From Acidobacteriaceae bacterium (GTDB lineage Bacteria; Acidobacteriota; Terriglobia; Terriglobales; Acidobacteriaceae), in the NCBI GenBank assembly GCA_025352065.1, contig JANXUC010000136.1:1-64000 (forward strand): a stretch of 64,000 nt of DNA. The letters are read 5' to 3'. The position numbers and the translations under genes are program-made. The notes under the pieces were generated by a model that worked only from the letters and a program-made list of their open reading frames with translations, was not told where the DNA came from and did not search any database. Shown piece after piece: positions 1 to 7,147 of this stretch. Numbering within the stretch: the first letter of the stretch is position 1; every line of letters begins with the position of its first letter.

Positions 1-1
1 T

Positions 2-178
2 TTTGTAAACGCGAACGCACTGCTGCGCTTCTATGTTCTGCATTGCATGATCCTGCCGATTGTGGCGCTCTTATTCGTCATGATTCACTTCTGGCGAATT
101 CGCAAGGATGGCGGACTTTATGCCCGACATAGCGAGCCCGATGTTGCGGCGGTCACCGCCAAGGAGTCGGCTTTATGA
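2..178 (+). CDS. cytochrome b (b6-type N-terminal subunit), 3' end only
   Basis: Partial gene running in from the left edge; only the last 58 codons are present. It encodes the haem-b subunit of a quinol:cytochrome c oxidoreductase in the inner membrane. The fragment has the NALLRFYVLHC stretch, whose His is the usual haem ligand of the fourth helix, followed by a hydrophobic helix and the HFWRIRKDGG cytoplasmic end typical of cytochrome b6-like N-terminal subunits. The stop codon overlaps the ATG of the next gene (ATGA), so the two halves of cytochrome b are translationally coupled. A Rieske gene would be expected just upstream, outside the window. Confidence 0.88.
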   Translation, partial: FVNANALLRFYVLHCMILPIVALLFVMIHFWRIRKDGGLYARHSEPDVAAVTAKESAL

Positions 179-879
179 GCGATGAGAAACGCTTTATTGC
201 GGGAGTGAATTCCGACGTACGGAAAGCGCCAATTCGCGTGGCGTTTGTTACGCGGCGAACTTCGGCCCAGGTTCCGGCTGTTGGCGAGGAGAAGGTCCAG
301 TCTTTTCCCGAGGTGCTGTTCCGCGCCGCGATTGCAGTCGAAGCGCTGGCGATTGTTCTGGTTTTGATATCTCTGTTTTTCAATGCTCCGCTGGAAGGGT
401 TGGCCAATCCCACGATCACGCCGAATCCGGCCAAGGCGCCCTGGTACTTTCTCGGGCTACAGGAACTGCTTCACTATTTCCCTCCGGTCGTGGCGGGAGT
501 TCTGATTCCGACCTTGGTCGTGCTTGCCCTGATTGTGATTCCTTACTTCAACATCAACGTCGAAGCGGAAGGTTTGTTTACCAAGGACCGCCAGAAGCGG
601 TTGCGGATCTTCTGGATTGTAGCGGTGGTGTTCTGCATCTTTCTAGCGGTCTTCGATGTGTGGGTTGCTCTGGTGCCGACCTTGATTGTCGTAGCGATCA
701 TGGCCCTGGCGGGCTATACATCGCCCGATGCGGCTTCGCCTTTCCGGCGCAGGTTGGCGTCGCATCCGCTTTCTTTCTGGATCATGACCTGGTTCCTTTT
801 TGAGCTGGTCGTGCTCACGGTTGTTGGCACGTTTTTCCGCGGCCCAGGCTGGTCCTGGGTGTTGCCCTGGAGGAGCTAA
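175..879 (+). CDS. cytochrome b C-terminal (subunit IV-like) protein
   Basis: Second half of a split cytochrome b, carrying the Qo-site part of a quinol:cytochrome c oxidoreductase. A polar N-terminus of about 45 residues is followed by hydrophobic segments near 50-72, 108-128, 145-163, 165-180 and 205-222. The stretch NPAKAPWYFLGLQELL (residues 84-99) is the subunit IV signature; APWY (88-91) takes the place of the PEWY motif of bc1 complexes. In this family a missing Glu in that motif is often seen in menaquinol-using enzymes, so menaquinol is a likely substrate (inference). It starts on the ATGA overlap with the cytochrome b fragment and ends directly at the GTG of the octahaem gene. This is one operon. 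Confidence 0.88.
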   Translation: MSDEKRFIAGVNSDVRKAPIRVAFVTRRTSAQVPAVGEEKVQSFPEVLFRAAIAVEALAIVLVLISLFFNAPLEGLANPTITPNPAKAPWYFLGLQELLHYFPPVVAGVLIPTLVVLALIVIPYFNINVEAEGLFTKDRQKRLRIFWIVAVVFCIFLAVFDVWVALVPTLIVVAIMALAGYTSPDAASPFRRRLASHPLSFWIMTWFLFELVVLTVVGTFFRGPGWSWVLPWRS

Positions 880-2952
880 GTGGAGAATCAAGACAAACAC
901 GCGGAATTGCGCAAGAGCTGGTTTGGAAGTTCGGCGATTGTGTTTGGGTGGATGAGCGCGCTGCTGCTGATTCTGCTGGCGGTCGCCCCCACCAAAAACT
1001 TCTTCAGCGAATGGCACGGTTATCAACAACGCTATTTGAAGCTGATTGGCGGACGCGGCGATGCTGCGGTGTTGCGTCGTCACTTCGAGCCGGGCGTCCG
1101 TCAAATTTGGAATCCAGACCTGCAAGTTGTAGATCGCTGCACAACCTGCCACGTTGCTTTGACTGAAACGACTCTGGGCGAGGTTACCGAGCAGCCTTTT
1201 AGCCGCCATCCGGCGATGCCTCATAAGGTCGATCAGTTTGGGTGCACCATGTGTCATCGCGGCCAGGGACCGGCCACTACGGTCGAAGAGGCGCACATGA
1301 GTACGCTGGCGTGGGAAGAACCCATTTTGCCGGCGCGCTACATGGAATCTTCTTGCGGACAGTGTCACCGTGGCGACTTGCAAGGTACTCCGCAATTGAA
1401 TCTTGGGCGCAAGATGCTGGCCAGCAGCGGATGCGTTCACTGCCACACGATCAAGCGGCCGGACGGTACGACCTTTGCCGCAACTGACGATCCACCTTCG
1501 CTCTCGCACATCGTCGACAAGACGACTCGTGAATGGGTTTACGCGTGGCTGAAAGATCCTCAGGCTTACGCGTCGACTGCGAAGATGCCAAACTTCAAGC
1601 TGAGCGACAACGAGGCGCGTGACATTTCTGCGTTCCTAATGTCGAACAGTAAATCGGCGGGACTCAAGCCCGTTGCGGCTTCGCTCGACGCTGCCAAGAA
1701 AGTACAACAAGACGCGACCCTGCAGCAGAAAGCGTCTAGCCTGTATGGCGAATCATTCTGTGCTTCCTGCCACGCGGTGCAGAACGCCGCAGGCAATGTT
1801 GTTGGCGGCAATCTTGGTCCGGAACTCACCAGAGTTGGCAGCAAGGTGAAGCCCGAGTGGCTGCAAGCCTGGATACGGAATCCGGCAGCTTACGATCCCG
1901 GCACGGCTATGCCGCACTATCGTTTTACCGATCAGGAAGTTGGCATGCTCACGGCCTTCCTGCTCGCCAAGGCGGATAACGATTTGCTGGCCAATGTTCA
2001 TTTAGACCCGCCCACTTCCGAGCAAATTGCGAATGGCAAGCACTTGGTTGACGAGTACGGCTGTTCTTCCTGCCACGAGATCAATGGCGTCCGGCATCAG
2101 GAGAACTTTGGACCCGAGTTGACTCGGATTGGGAGCAAGCCGGTTGCGCAACTGCCGCCTGCTCCGGGAGTTGCTCATACCCTCCCCGACTATGTTGCTG
2201 CCAAATTGAAACAACCGCGAGTTTTCGGGCCGTCGCTGAAGATGCCGCAGTACACGTTCACCGCCACGCAGTCCGATGCGCTGGTGAATGCACTGCTAGC
2301 CCAGACCGAACGCGCTCACACCATGCCAGCGGCGTTAACGACATCGGCTATTATGCCGAGTAACTACGAACCGGCAGGCAAGGCCGGACAGCTTATGAAC
2401 GATTTGCGCTGTTTTTCCTGCCACGCCATAAATGGGCGCGGTGGCGACATGGCGCCCGATCTAAGCCTGGAAGGCAGTTCGGTGCAGCGCGCTTGGCTTC
2501 TGCAGTTTTTCCGTAATCCGAACACGTTGCGGCCCGCACTCGTTCGCCGTATGCCGAAGTTCAACCTGACCGACACCGAGATTGCCACGCTCACCGATTA
2601 CATCCTGACCGTGTACCAGTCTCCGAAGATCGATCAGGATTCAATGCTTAATACCGGTTACTCCGCCACGGAAGTCGAGCAAGGGCGTCAGCTGTTCTAT
2701 TCCAGGTACGGTTGCCAGTCTTGTCATATCGTCGATACTAAGAAAGACAAAGGCTATATCGGGCCGACTCTTACACAAGCTGGATCGCGCCTAACAGCGG
2801 CGTGGGTCTACAACTGGCTGAAAGATCCGCAGGCCCTGCGTCCCGGCACAGCCGAGCCTAACCGCCATATGAGCGACACCGATGCCCGCGCCCTGACCGC
2901 GTTCGTCCTGGCGCAGAAAGGCGGCACGAAGCAGGAGGTAGCAAAGAAATGA
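880..2952 (+). CDS. membrane-anchored octahaem c-type cytochrome of the bc-type complex
   Basis: A 690-residue multihaem cytochrome, probably the electron exit of the upstream cytochrome b complex. There is one N-terminal membrane anchor (about 20-37), and the rest is predicted periplasmic. Eight CXXCH motifs begin at residues 87, 122, 159, 185, 294, 395, 511 and 612. The first three are clustered; the other five head separate cytochrome c modules, four of which end in an xMPxY/F-type stretch (Met near 236, 344, 455, 558) that can supply the distal ligand. The start is a GTG directly after the stop of the preceding gene, and the end overlaps the next gene by ATGA. The architecture resembles the bc-complex-associated multihaem cytochromes of Acidobacteriota and Deltaproteobacteria, compared with the single haem of cytochrome c1. 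Confidence 0.88.
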   Translation: MENQDKHAELRKSWFGSSAIVFGWMSALLLILLAVAPTKNFFSEWHGYQQRYLKLIGGRGDAAVLRRHFEPGVRQIWNPDLQVVDRCTTCHVALTETTLGEVTEQPFSRHPAMPHKVDQFGCTMCHRGQGPATTVEEAHMSTLAWEEPILPARYMESSCGQCHRGDLQGTPQLNLGRKMLASSGCVHCHTIKRPDGTTFAATDDPPSLSHIVDKTTREWVYAWLKDPQAYASTAKMPNFKLSDNEARDISAFLMSNSKSAGLKPVAASLDAAKKVQQDATLQQKASSLYGESFCASCHAVQNAAGNVVGGNLGPELTRVGSKVKPEWLQAWIRNPAAYDPGTAMPHYRFTDQEVGMLTAFLLAKADNDLLANVHLDPPTSEQIANGKHLVDEYGCSSCHEINGVRHQENFGPELTRIGSKPVAQLPPAPGVAHTLPDYVAAKLKQPRVFGPSLKMPQYTFTATQSDALVNALLAQTERAHTMPAALTTSAIMPSNYEPAGKAGQLMNDLRCFSCHAINGRGGDMAPDLSLEGSSVQRAWLLQFFRNPNTLRPALVRRMPKFNLTDTEIATLTDYILTVYQSPKIDQDSMLNTGYSATEVEQGRQLFYSRYGCQSCHIVDTKKDKGYIGPTLTQAGSRLTAAWVYNWLKDPQALRPGTAEPNRHMSDTDARALTAFVLAQKGGTKQEVAKK

Positions 2953-3683
2953 GACGGTTCCTCCCAATCTGTGCAATTGCGGTCGCGCTCGTGGGCGGTG
3001 TTGCTTGTTCTCACACGTCAGGGCCAGGATCTTCGGCAAAACCGACGGCGTTCGGAGCCGCGCTGGTCGAATCCAGCGGCGGAAAGCAAACGGGCGGCGT
3101 CGGAGCCGCGCTGGCCCAACCTGTGGTTGTGCAAGTCAATGACGATCAGGGAAATGCAGTTCCCAACGCATTGGTGGCAATGCGCGGGCCTGCAGGTGTC
3201 GTGTTCGACCCTGCAGCGGGGTTGAGCGATTCCAGCGGACAGTTCACAACCAACGTGACTCTTGGTTTTAGCCCAGCTCGCTATCAACTCTCGGCCACGA
3301 CGGCCACCAAGGCAAACAAGGCCGTCGAGCTCAAGATCGAAGAAATTGGCTTGGGCTACCAGCAGACGTTAGGCAGTCAGCTCAACGATCAGTACTGCTC
3401 ACGTTGCCACAATTCCGAATCCACGCCGGAGCGGGTTTCCAACTACGACAATCTAGAAGTGAAGCCGCACCCCTTCACCGAGGGCGACACGCTGAACAAA
3501 ATGAGTGATGCCGATCTGACGTCGATCATCTCTTTTGGCGGCCCGGCGCTGAACAAATCTCCGTTAATGCCTCCCTACGGCTATACTCTGACGAAAGCGC
3601 AGACGCAGGCGCTGATTTCCTACATTCGAATGGTTTCCGATCCGCCGTATGGAGTTCCTGGGGTTGTCCACGTTGAAAAGTAA
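2949..3683 (+). CDS. monohaem c-type cytochrome lipoprotein with Ig-like domain
   Basis: A 244-residue exported protein. A signal peptide with lipobox GVAC (Cys20) makes it a lipoprotein. Residues about 55-130 look like a bacterial Ig-like (Big_1/invasin-type) beta domain, with NDDQGNAVPNALV and SDSSGQFTTNVTLG strands. A C-terminal cytochrome c module follows, with CSRCH at residues 150-154 and LMPPYG as the likely distal Met region. It overlaps the octahaem gene by ATGA and is therefore part of the same operon; it may carry electrons from the octahaem protein to a terminal acceptor (inference). The Ser/Gly-rich linker after the lipobox contains a 15-bp direct repeat. Confidence 0.8.
   Translation: MRRFLPICAIAVALVGGVACSHTSGPGSSAKPTAFGAALVESSGGKQTGGVGAALAQPVVVQVNDDQGNAVPNALVAMRGPAGVVFDPAAGLSDSSGQFTTNVTLGFSPARYQLSATTATKANKAVELKIEEIGLGYQQTLGSQLNDQYCSRCHNSESTPERVSNYDNLEVKPHPFTEGDTLNKMSDADLTSIISFGGPALNKSPLMPPYGYTLTKAQTQALISYIRMVSDPPYGVPGVVHVEK
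3052..3114. repeat. 15-bp direct repeat inside the cytochrome lipoprotein gene
   Basis: The 15-mer TCGGAGCCGCGCTGG occurs at 3052-3066 and again at 3100-3114, exactly 48 bp apart, so in frame. It encodes a repeated GAAL stretch in the linker after the lipid anchor. Seen directly; probably a linker duplication. Confidence 0.75.
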
Positions 3684-4968
3684 GCTTGGTGTTTTGCTGT
3701 TCCTCTTATTCTTGAGCGTTCTGGCTTCGGGACAAGCTCTCACGCCCGCAGAAGTCAAGAATCCCGTCATGCGCGCTTTGCAGGAGCGCTACTTCCAGCA
3801 ATTGCAAAGTGCTGGCGAAGAAATCCGCGCGCACGTCTTTCCTTTCCCGTTTTACTGCAGCCGCGTGCTCGATTTGCAGCAGGCTCAGCAGGAACGCGCC
3901 GATCAGCGCTCGATTCGTTTCGACAGCTACCAGGGCAAGACCGTGATCGAGGTTACGGGGAATTACTTCGCTTCCTACCCTGCGGATATCGACAAGAATC
4001 ATCGCGCGTTGAGCACGTTCCAGGATGTTGTTCTGCCAATCCTGCAGATTATTGTGCCTGAGCTGCAGGACGTGCCCGAGGCGGATGGGTTCGCGATGGA
4101 AGTTTCCCACCAGGTTCGCGGGAAGGTTCTGAGGACGACCAGGGAAAACGCCGAAAACTTCGTGATTGTACTAAATCACGATGCGGCGGTACGGCTAGTG
4201 AAAGCCCGGACTGATCGCGATCGGCAAGCTGCACTTCTGGAAGGCCAGACGTTTCTTAATGCGGAACATTTTACTCTGTATTTGAGCGATGCGGCAGCGC
4301 AAGCGGCAGGGGACGATCCGAAAGGCGCGTCAGGAGCACGTAAGCAAACTCCGAGACCCTGGTGGCAGGCAAGAGAGAGTGATCCTGCGCCTCCACTTCG
4401 ATCCTCTGCGCGTCCAGCACCGGAAGCTGATGCGCCACCGACGCCCGCCCGCGATACATCCAAGGAAGCTTTGGCTAAGGTCCAGGCATCTGTCCAAGAA
4501 TCTGCGGACAAGATTTTGAAAGAACTCGAGGCGCAAGCCGAATTCGTTTCCTATGCGCCTCCGACCGTGGTTGCGTTCCGGAAAGGCGCGTACCTTGAAT
4601 TTTCCTTGAATTCGAAATTGCCCGTCAATGCCACAGGTTCGCGTTACAAGCTGGCGGCACTAGCCTTCGACGATCACGTTGCTCACCTGATCCGGCCAAT
4701 CATGGCCCATTTTCAAGGCAACGACGTTGAAATCGACGGTATTGGTTTCAGCACAAATCTCCACGCCAGCTCCGTACCTGCCGCTGGAGCTAAGGCCGGA
4801 GTCTCCGAAGCGACCGAAGCGGTGGAGTTCTTTCTTCCCATGGAATCCCTGCGTTGTTATGAGAGCTTCGATTGCACCGGCCAGCAGCTGATCAATGCCG
4901 GGGCCGTGCTCATCAATGGAGAGCGCGTCAGCTTGGATTTACAGACAGCGGAAGCCGACCCCCACTAG
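3649..4968 (+). CDS. secreted protein of unknown function (bc-complex operon)
   Basis: I do not recognise this family. The product is about 430 residues. The N-terminus is a signal peptide (a hydrophobic run ending in ASGQA near residue 30). A mixed alpha/beta region runs to about 220, a Pro/Arg/Asp-rich linker covers about 223-264, and a short helical stretch at 265-300 is followed by a beta-rich C-terminal part ending in a motif with two Cys (RCYESFDC). The ATG at 3649 overlaps the preceding gene by 35 bp; a TTG at 3673 would overlap only 11 bp and gives a more typical signal peptide (MKSKLG...). Position in the operon suggests a role linked to the cytochrome complex or the cell envelope, but the sequence shows no haem site. 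Confidence 0.7.
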   Translation: MEFLGLSTLKSKLGVLLFLLFLSVLASGQALTPAEVKNPVMRALQERYFQQLQSAGEEIRAHVFPFPFYCSRVLDLQQAQQERADQRSIRFDSYQGKTVIEVTGNYFASYPADIDKNHRALSTFQDVVLPILQIIVPELQDVPEADGFAMEVSHQVRGKVLRTTRENAENFVIVLNHDAAVRLVKARTDRDRQAALLEGQTFLNAEHFTLYLSDAAAQAAGDDPKGASGARKQTPRPWWQARESDPAPPLRSSARPAPEADAPPTPARDTSKEALAKVQASVQESADKILKELEAQAEFVSYAPPTVVAFRKGAYLEFSLNSKLPVNATGSRYKLAALAFDDHVAHLIRPIMAHFQGNDVEIDGIGFSTNLHASSVPAAGAKAGVSEATEAVEFFLPMESLRCYESFDCTGQQLINAGAVLINGERVSLDLQTAEADPH

Positions 4969-5013
4969 CGATCGCTCAGGTAGCTATTCCGGATCGAAAG
5001 CTCGCTAGGGCGG

Positions 5014-5286
5014 CTACTTCTTTGTCCCGGCCTCGATTTGCCGCGTTTCTTTCTCGATTTCCTCCAGCATCGGATGCACTTCAGGGTTCAACATAAAGTT
5101 CTTCCACACAAGTCCTGTGCGATAGTTTTCGATCATCACGACAATCGGCGCCTGATTCAGTCCCATATAAATCGGCGAGACCCAATTCTGTCCAGCATTG
5201 TAGGCATCGCGTGGCCCATAGATATCCCACATCTGCGCCCCTAGATCGCGGAATATCCGAATCTGCATCTTGCGTTTGGACGATGC
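5014..5286 (-). pseudogene. 3' remnant of a glycoamylase-type (GH144-like) gene
   Basis: The last ~84 codons of a gene whose product matches the C-terminus of the intact glycoamylase-type protein at 5758-7137. The shared pattern is YG..DAYN/DVFN, then a W or P-rich turn, a hydrophobic strand, [11 protein letters not shown] (MAENQRTGFVW in the intact copy), and a short helix. Homology stops near 5268-5280, where an in-frame stop (5287-5289 on this strand) and an unrelated plus-strand TPR fragment begin. No signal peptide or catalytic region is left. It is the remains of a second, tandem paralogue. Confidence 0.72.
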
Positions 5287-5753
5287 CTACTCGATGCAAG
5301 CGAAATTGACGAAGCAGTGGCGAAGTTCCAGCGCGAGCTGAGTCGCGACCCCCGAGACACAAATTCCATGTTGGAGATTGCCGCTGCCCGCTACCAGTCG
5401 GACTCAAAAGATGGCTTGAAATATGCAGAGCAGGCAGTGAAGCTGGCGCCGGGCGTGCCTTTCGGCCATTACATCCTCGGGTTGCTACGTCTCGATACAG
5501 AGGACGCGGCTGGATCTATTCCGGGATTAGAAGCTGCGAACAAGGCGTTGCCGAGTGAAGCTTCAGTATATTTTTCGCTCGTCGGGCCTACGCCAGTGTT
5601 GGCCGAAAGGCGGATGCGGCGAAGGCTAGGGCGGAATTCACGCGGCTTAACGCGAAAGAACATCCGGCGGACGAATCAGGCAAGTACAACCCTCCCAAGC
5701 CAATCAGTCCGAACAGCCTCGACAATAGCGCTGTGCCTTCGCGTCAACAGTAG
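5278..5753 (+). pseudogene. TPR-protein C-terminal remnant, frameshifted
   Basis: Starting near the breakpoint at 5278, the plus strand encodes tetratricopeptide-like helices (EIDEAVAKFQRELSRDPRD, then KYAEQAVKLAPGVPFGHYILG) with no start codon in a proper context. Near 5575-5590 the reading frame changes: the natural continuation (RAYASVGRKADAAKARAEF, ending in SVPSRQQ-like residues before the TAG at 5751) is in another frame. TPR proteins with this kind of tail are common secreted proteins in Acidobacteriota. The fragment lies back to back with the glycoamylase remnant, which marks a rearrangement junction. Confidence 0.65.
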
Positions 5754-5757
5754 GGCA

Positions 5758-7137
5758 CTACTTGTTTGCGGCTGACTTCTCGACTTCTGTCCGGAAGCCG
5801 ACTTTTTCCATGGCCGACTGGGCTTCTTTGTTTTTCATGAACGTCCCCCAAACGAAGCCCGTGCGCTGATTTTCCGCCATGAGCATGGTGACGCCGACAT
5901 CAATACCGATCACGTCAGGGTTATACCAGCCGGTGAGCGGATTAAAAACGTCCACAAAGCCGTAGGTGCCCCAGGCGCCCTTGTCGCCGTAGCGTCCGCG
6001 AATGTTGCGCAGCACGGTCATGCAGTCGTCGTACAGGAATGGCAGCGAACCGCCAGCCGCGCAGGGGACGATGCTGCCATCGAGCTGCCCTATTTCCGGC
6101 GGGCCTCCCCAAGCCGTGTAACCATGGGCGCTATCGGATGCGCTGATGCCCCAAAGGTGGTCGCTGTAGTCGGGGAAACGGTCGCGCAACGACAGGCAAA
6201 ATTTTTTGTGAGCTTTCGTAGCCTTGGTGGAATTTTCAAAAAAATCCGCATGAGCGTCGCGCTTGTTCCGAAAATCAAACCATGCCTGGGAGTATTGGTG
6301 AGTAAATATCGGATCGTTGCCCGAGATGTATTCCAGGCCCTGGTAGCGGACCACCGGCCTCGACCATGCTCCCCATGTCTCAGCCGAAACCGGGTGAGTG
6401 GGTGATCCGATAGCCAACAGGTAGATCATCATCAGTTCGCAATAGTGTTCCCATCGACCGTCGATAAAACCAGACTCCGGATGCCAGCCCATAGAAAATG
6501 TAGGGCCGCCGTTGAGCATCCAAGGCCAATCCACGCGGTTGTAAATCTTGGTGGCCAAGTCTTGGATTTCAAGATCGGAAAAATGTTGTCGCGCAGTAAG
6601 AATGCCGCAGAGAAGGAGGGAAGTATCGATCGACGAAAGCTCGCATTTTCCCCAACGTTGGCCGGTATCGATATCAGTGAAGTGGAAGTAGAAACCGTGC
6701 TCGTGCGGCATGTCGTGCCACAGGAACCGTAGAGTTTTCTTCACGCGATCTACGATTTCGGCGGGCTTGCGGTAGCCGCGCTGGTCCGCAATACACAGAC
6801 CGGTAAGCCCGAAGCCAGTGGAGGCGATGCTGGCCATTTTCCGCGCTTCTTTGCCCTTGGCATCTTGGCCGTTTAATACCGCCCGATCTCGAATCTGGCC
6901 CGTGGCGGGGCTCGCCTCATTCCAGAAAAACTCAAAACTAGCCCGCTCAATCTCGTCGAGAAATTGGTCGTTGGGCGCCGCGTAGGGAGCGCCGGGCTCG
7001 TTCTCGTTGAAGATTTTTTTCCGCGGACTGCAGGCTAGTCCGGAGAGCGGCAGAGACAGCATACCCCAAGCGGATAGCCGGATCAGTTCTCTGCGAGAGA
7101 GCCCCGAGTGACTAGGCTCGCCGTTGTCTGAGCGCAT
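5758..7137 (-). CDS. glycoamylase-domain lipoprotein, probable endo-beta-1,2-glucanase type (GH144-like)
   Basis: About 459 residues from the ATG at 7137, which lies 10 bp after the stop of the GH3 gene. A longer frame to 7233 would run into that gene. The N-terminus has a twin-arginine motif (SRRELI, Arg15-Arg16), a hydrophobic stretch and a lipobox ending at Cys36, so it is a Tat-exported lipoprotein. The rest is a single glycoamylase (PF10091) alpha/alpha-barrel: FLDEIERASFEFFWNE at the start, WGISASDSAHGYTAWGGPP in the middle and YGFVDVFNP near the end. Characterised members of this fold include GH144 endo-beta-1,2-glucanases; the exact substrate is inferred. It is co-transcribed with the GH3 gene. 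Confidence 0.8.
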   Translation of the reverse strand: MRSDNGEPSHSGLSRRELIRLSAWGMLSLPLSGLACSPRKKIFNENEPGAPYAAPNDQFLDEIERASFEFFWNEASPATGQIRDRAVLNGQDAKGKEARKMASIASTGFGLTGLCIADQRGYRKPAEIVDRVKKTLRFLWHDMPHEHGFYFHFTDIDTGQRWGKCELSSIDTSLLLCGILTARQHFSDLEIQDLATKIYNRVDWPWMLNGGPTFSMGWHPESGFIDGRWEHYCELMMIYLLAIGSPTHPVSAETWGAWSRPVVRYQGLEYISGNDPIFTHQYSQAWFDFRNKRDAHADFFENSTKATKAHKKFCLSLRDRFPDYSDHLWGISASDSAHGYTAWGGPPEIGQLDGSIVPCAAGGSLPFLYDDCMTVLRNIRGRYGDKGAWGTYGFVDVFNPLTGWYNPDVIGIDVGVTMLMAENQRTGFVWGTFMKNKEAQSAMEKVGFRTEVEKSAANK

Positions 7138-7147
7138 AGGGTTTTTC

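Noticed and set aside
643-1509. Long minus-strand reading frame opposite the cytochrome genes
   Set aside because: Antisense to two clear genes, rich in Arg/Gln/His with no recognisable motif; a frame shadow.
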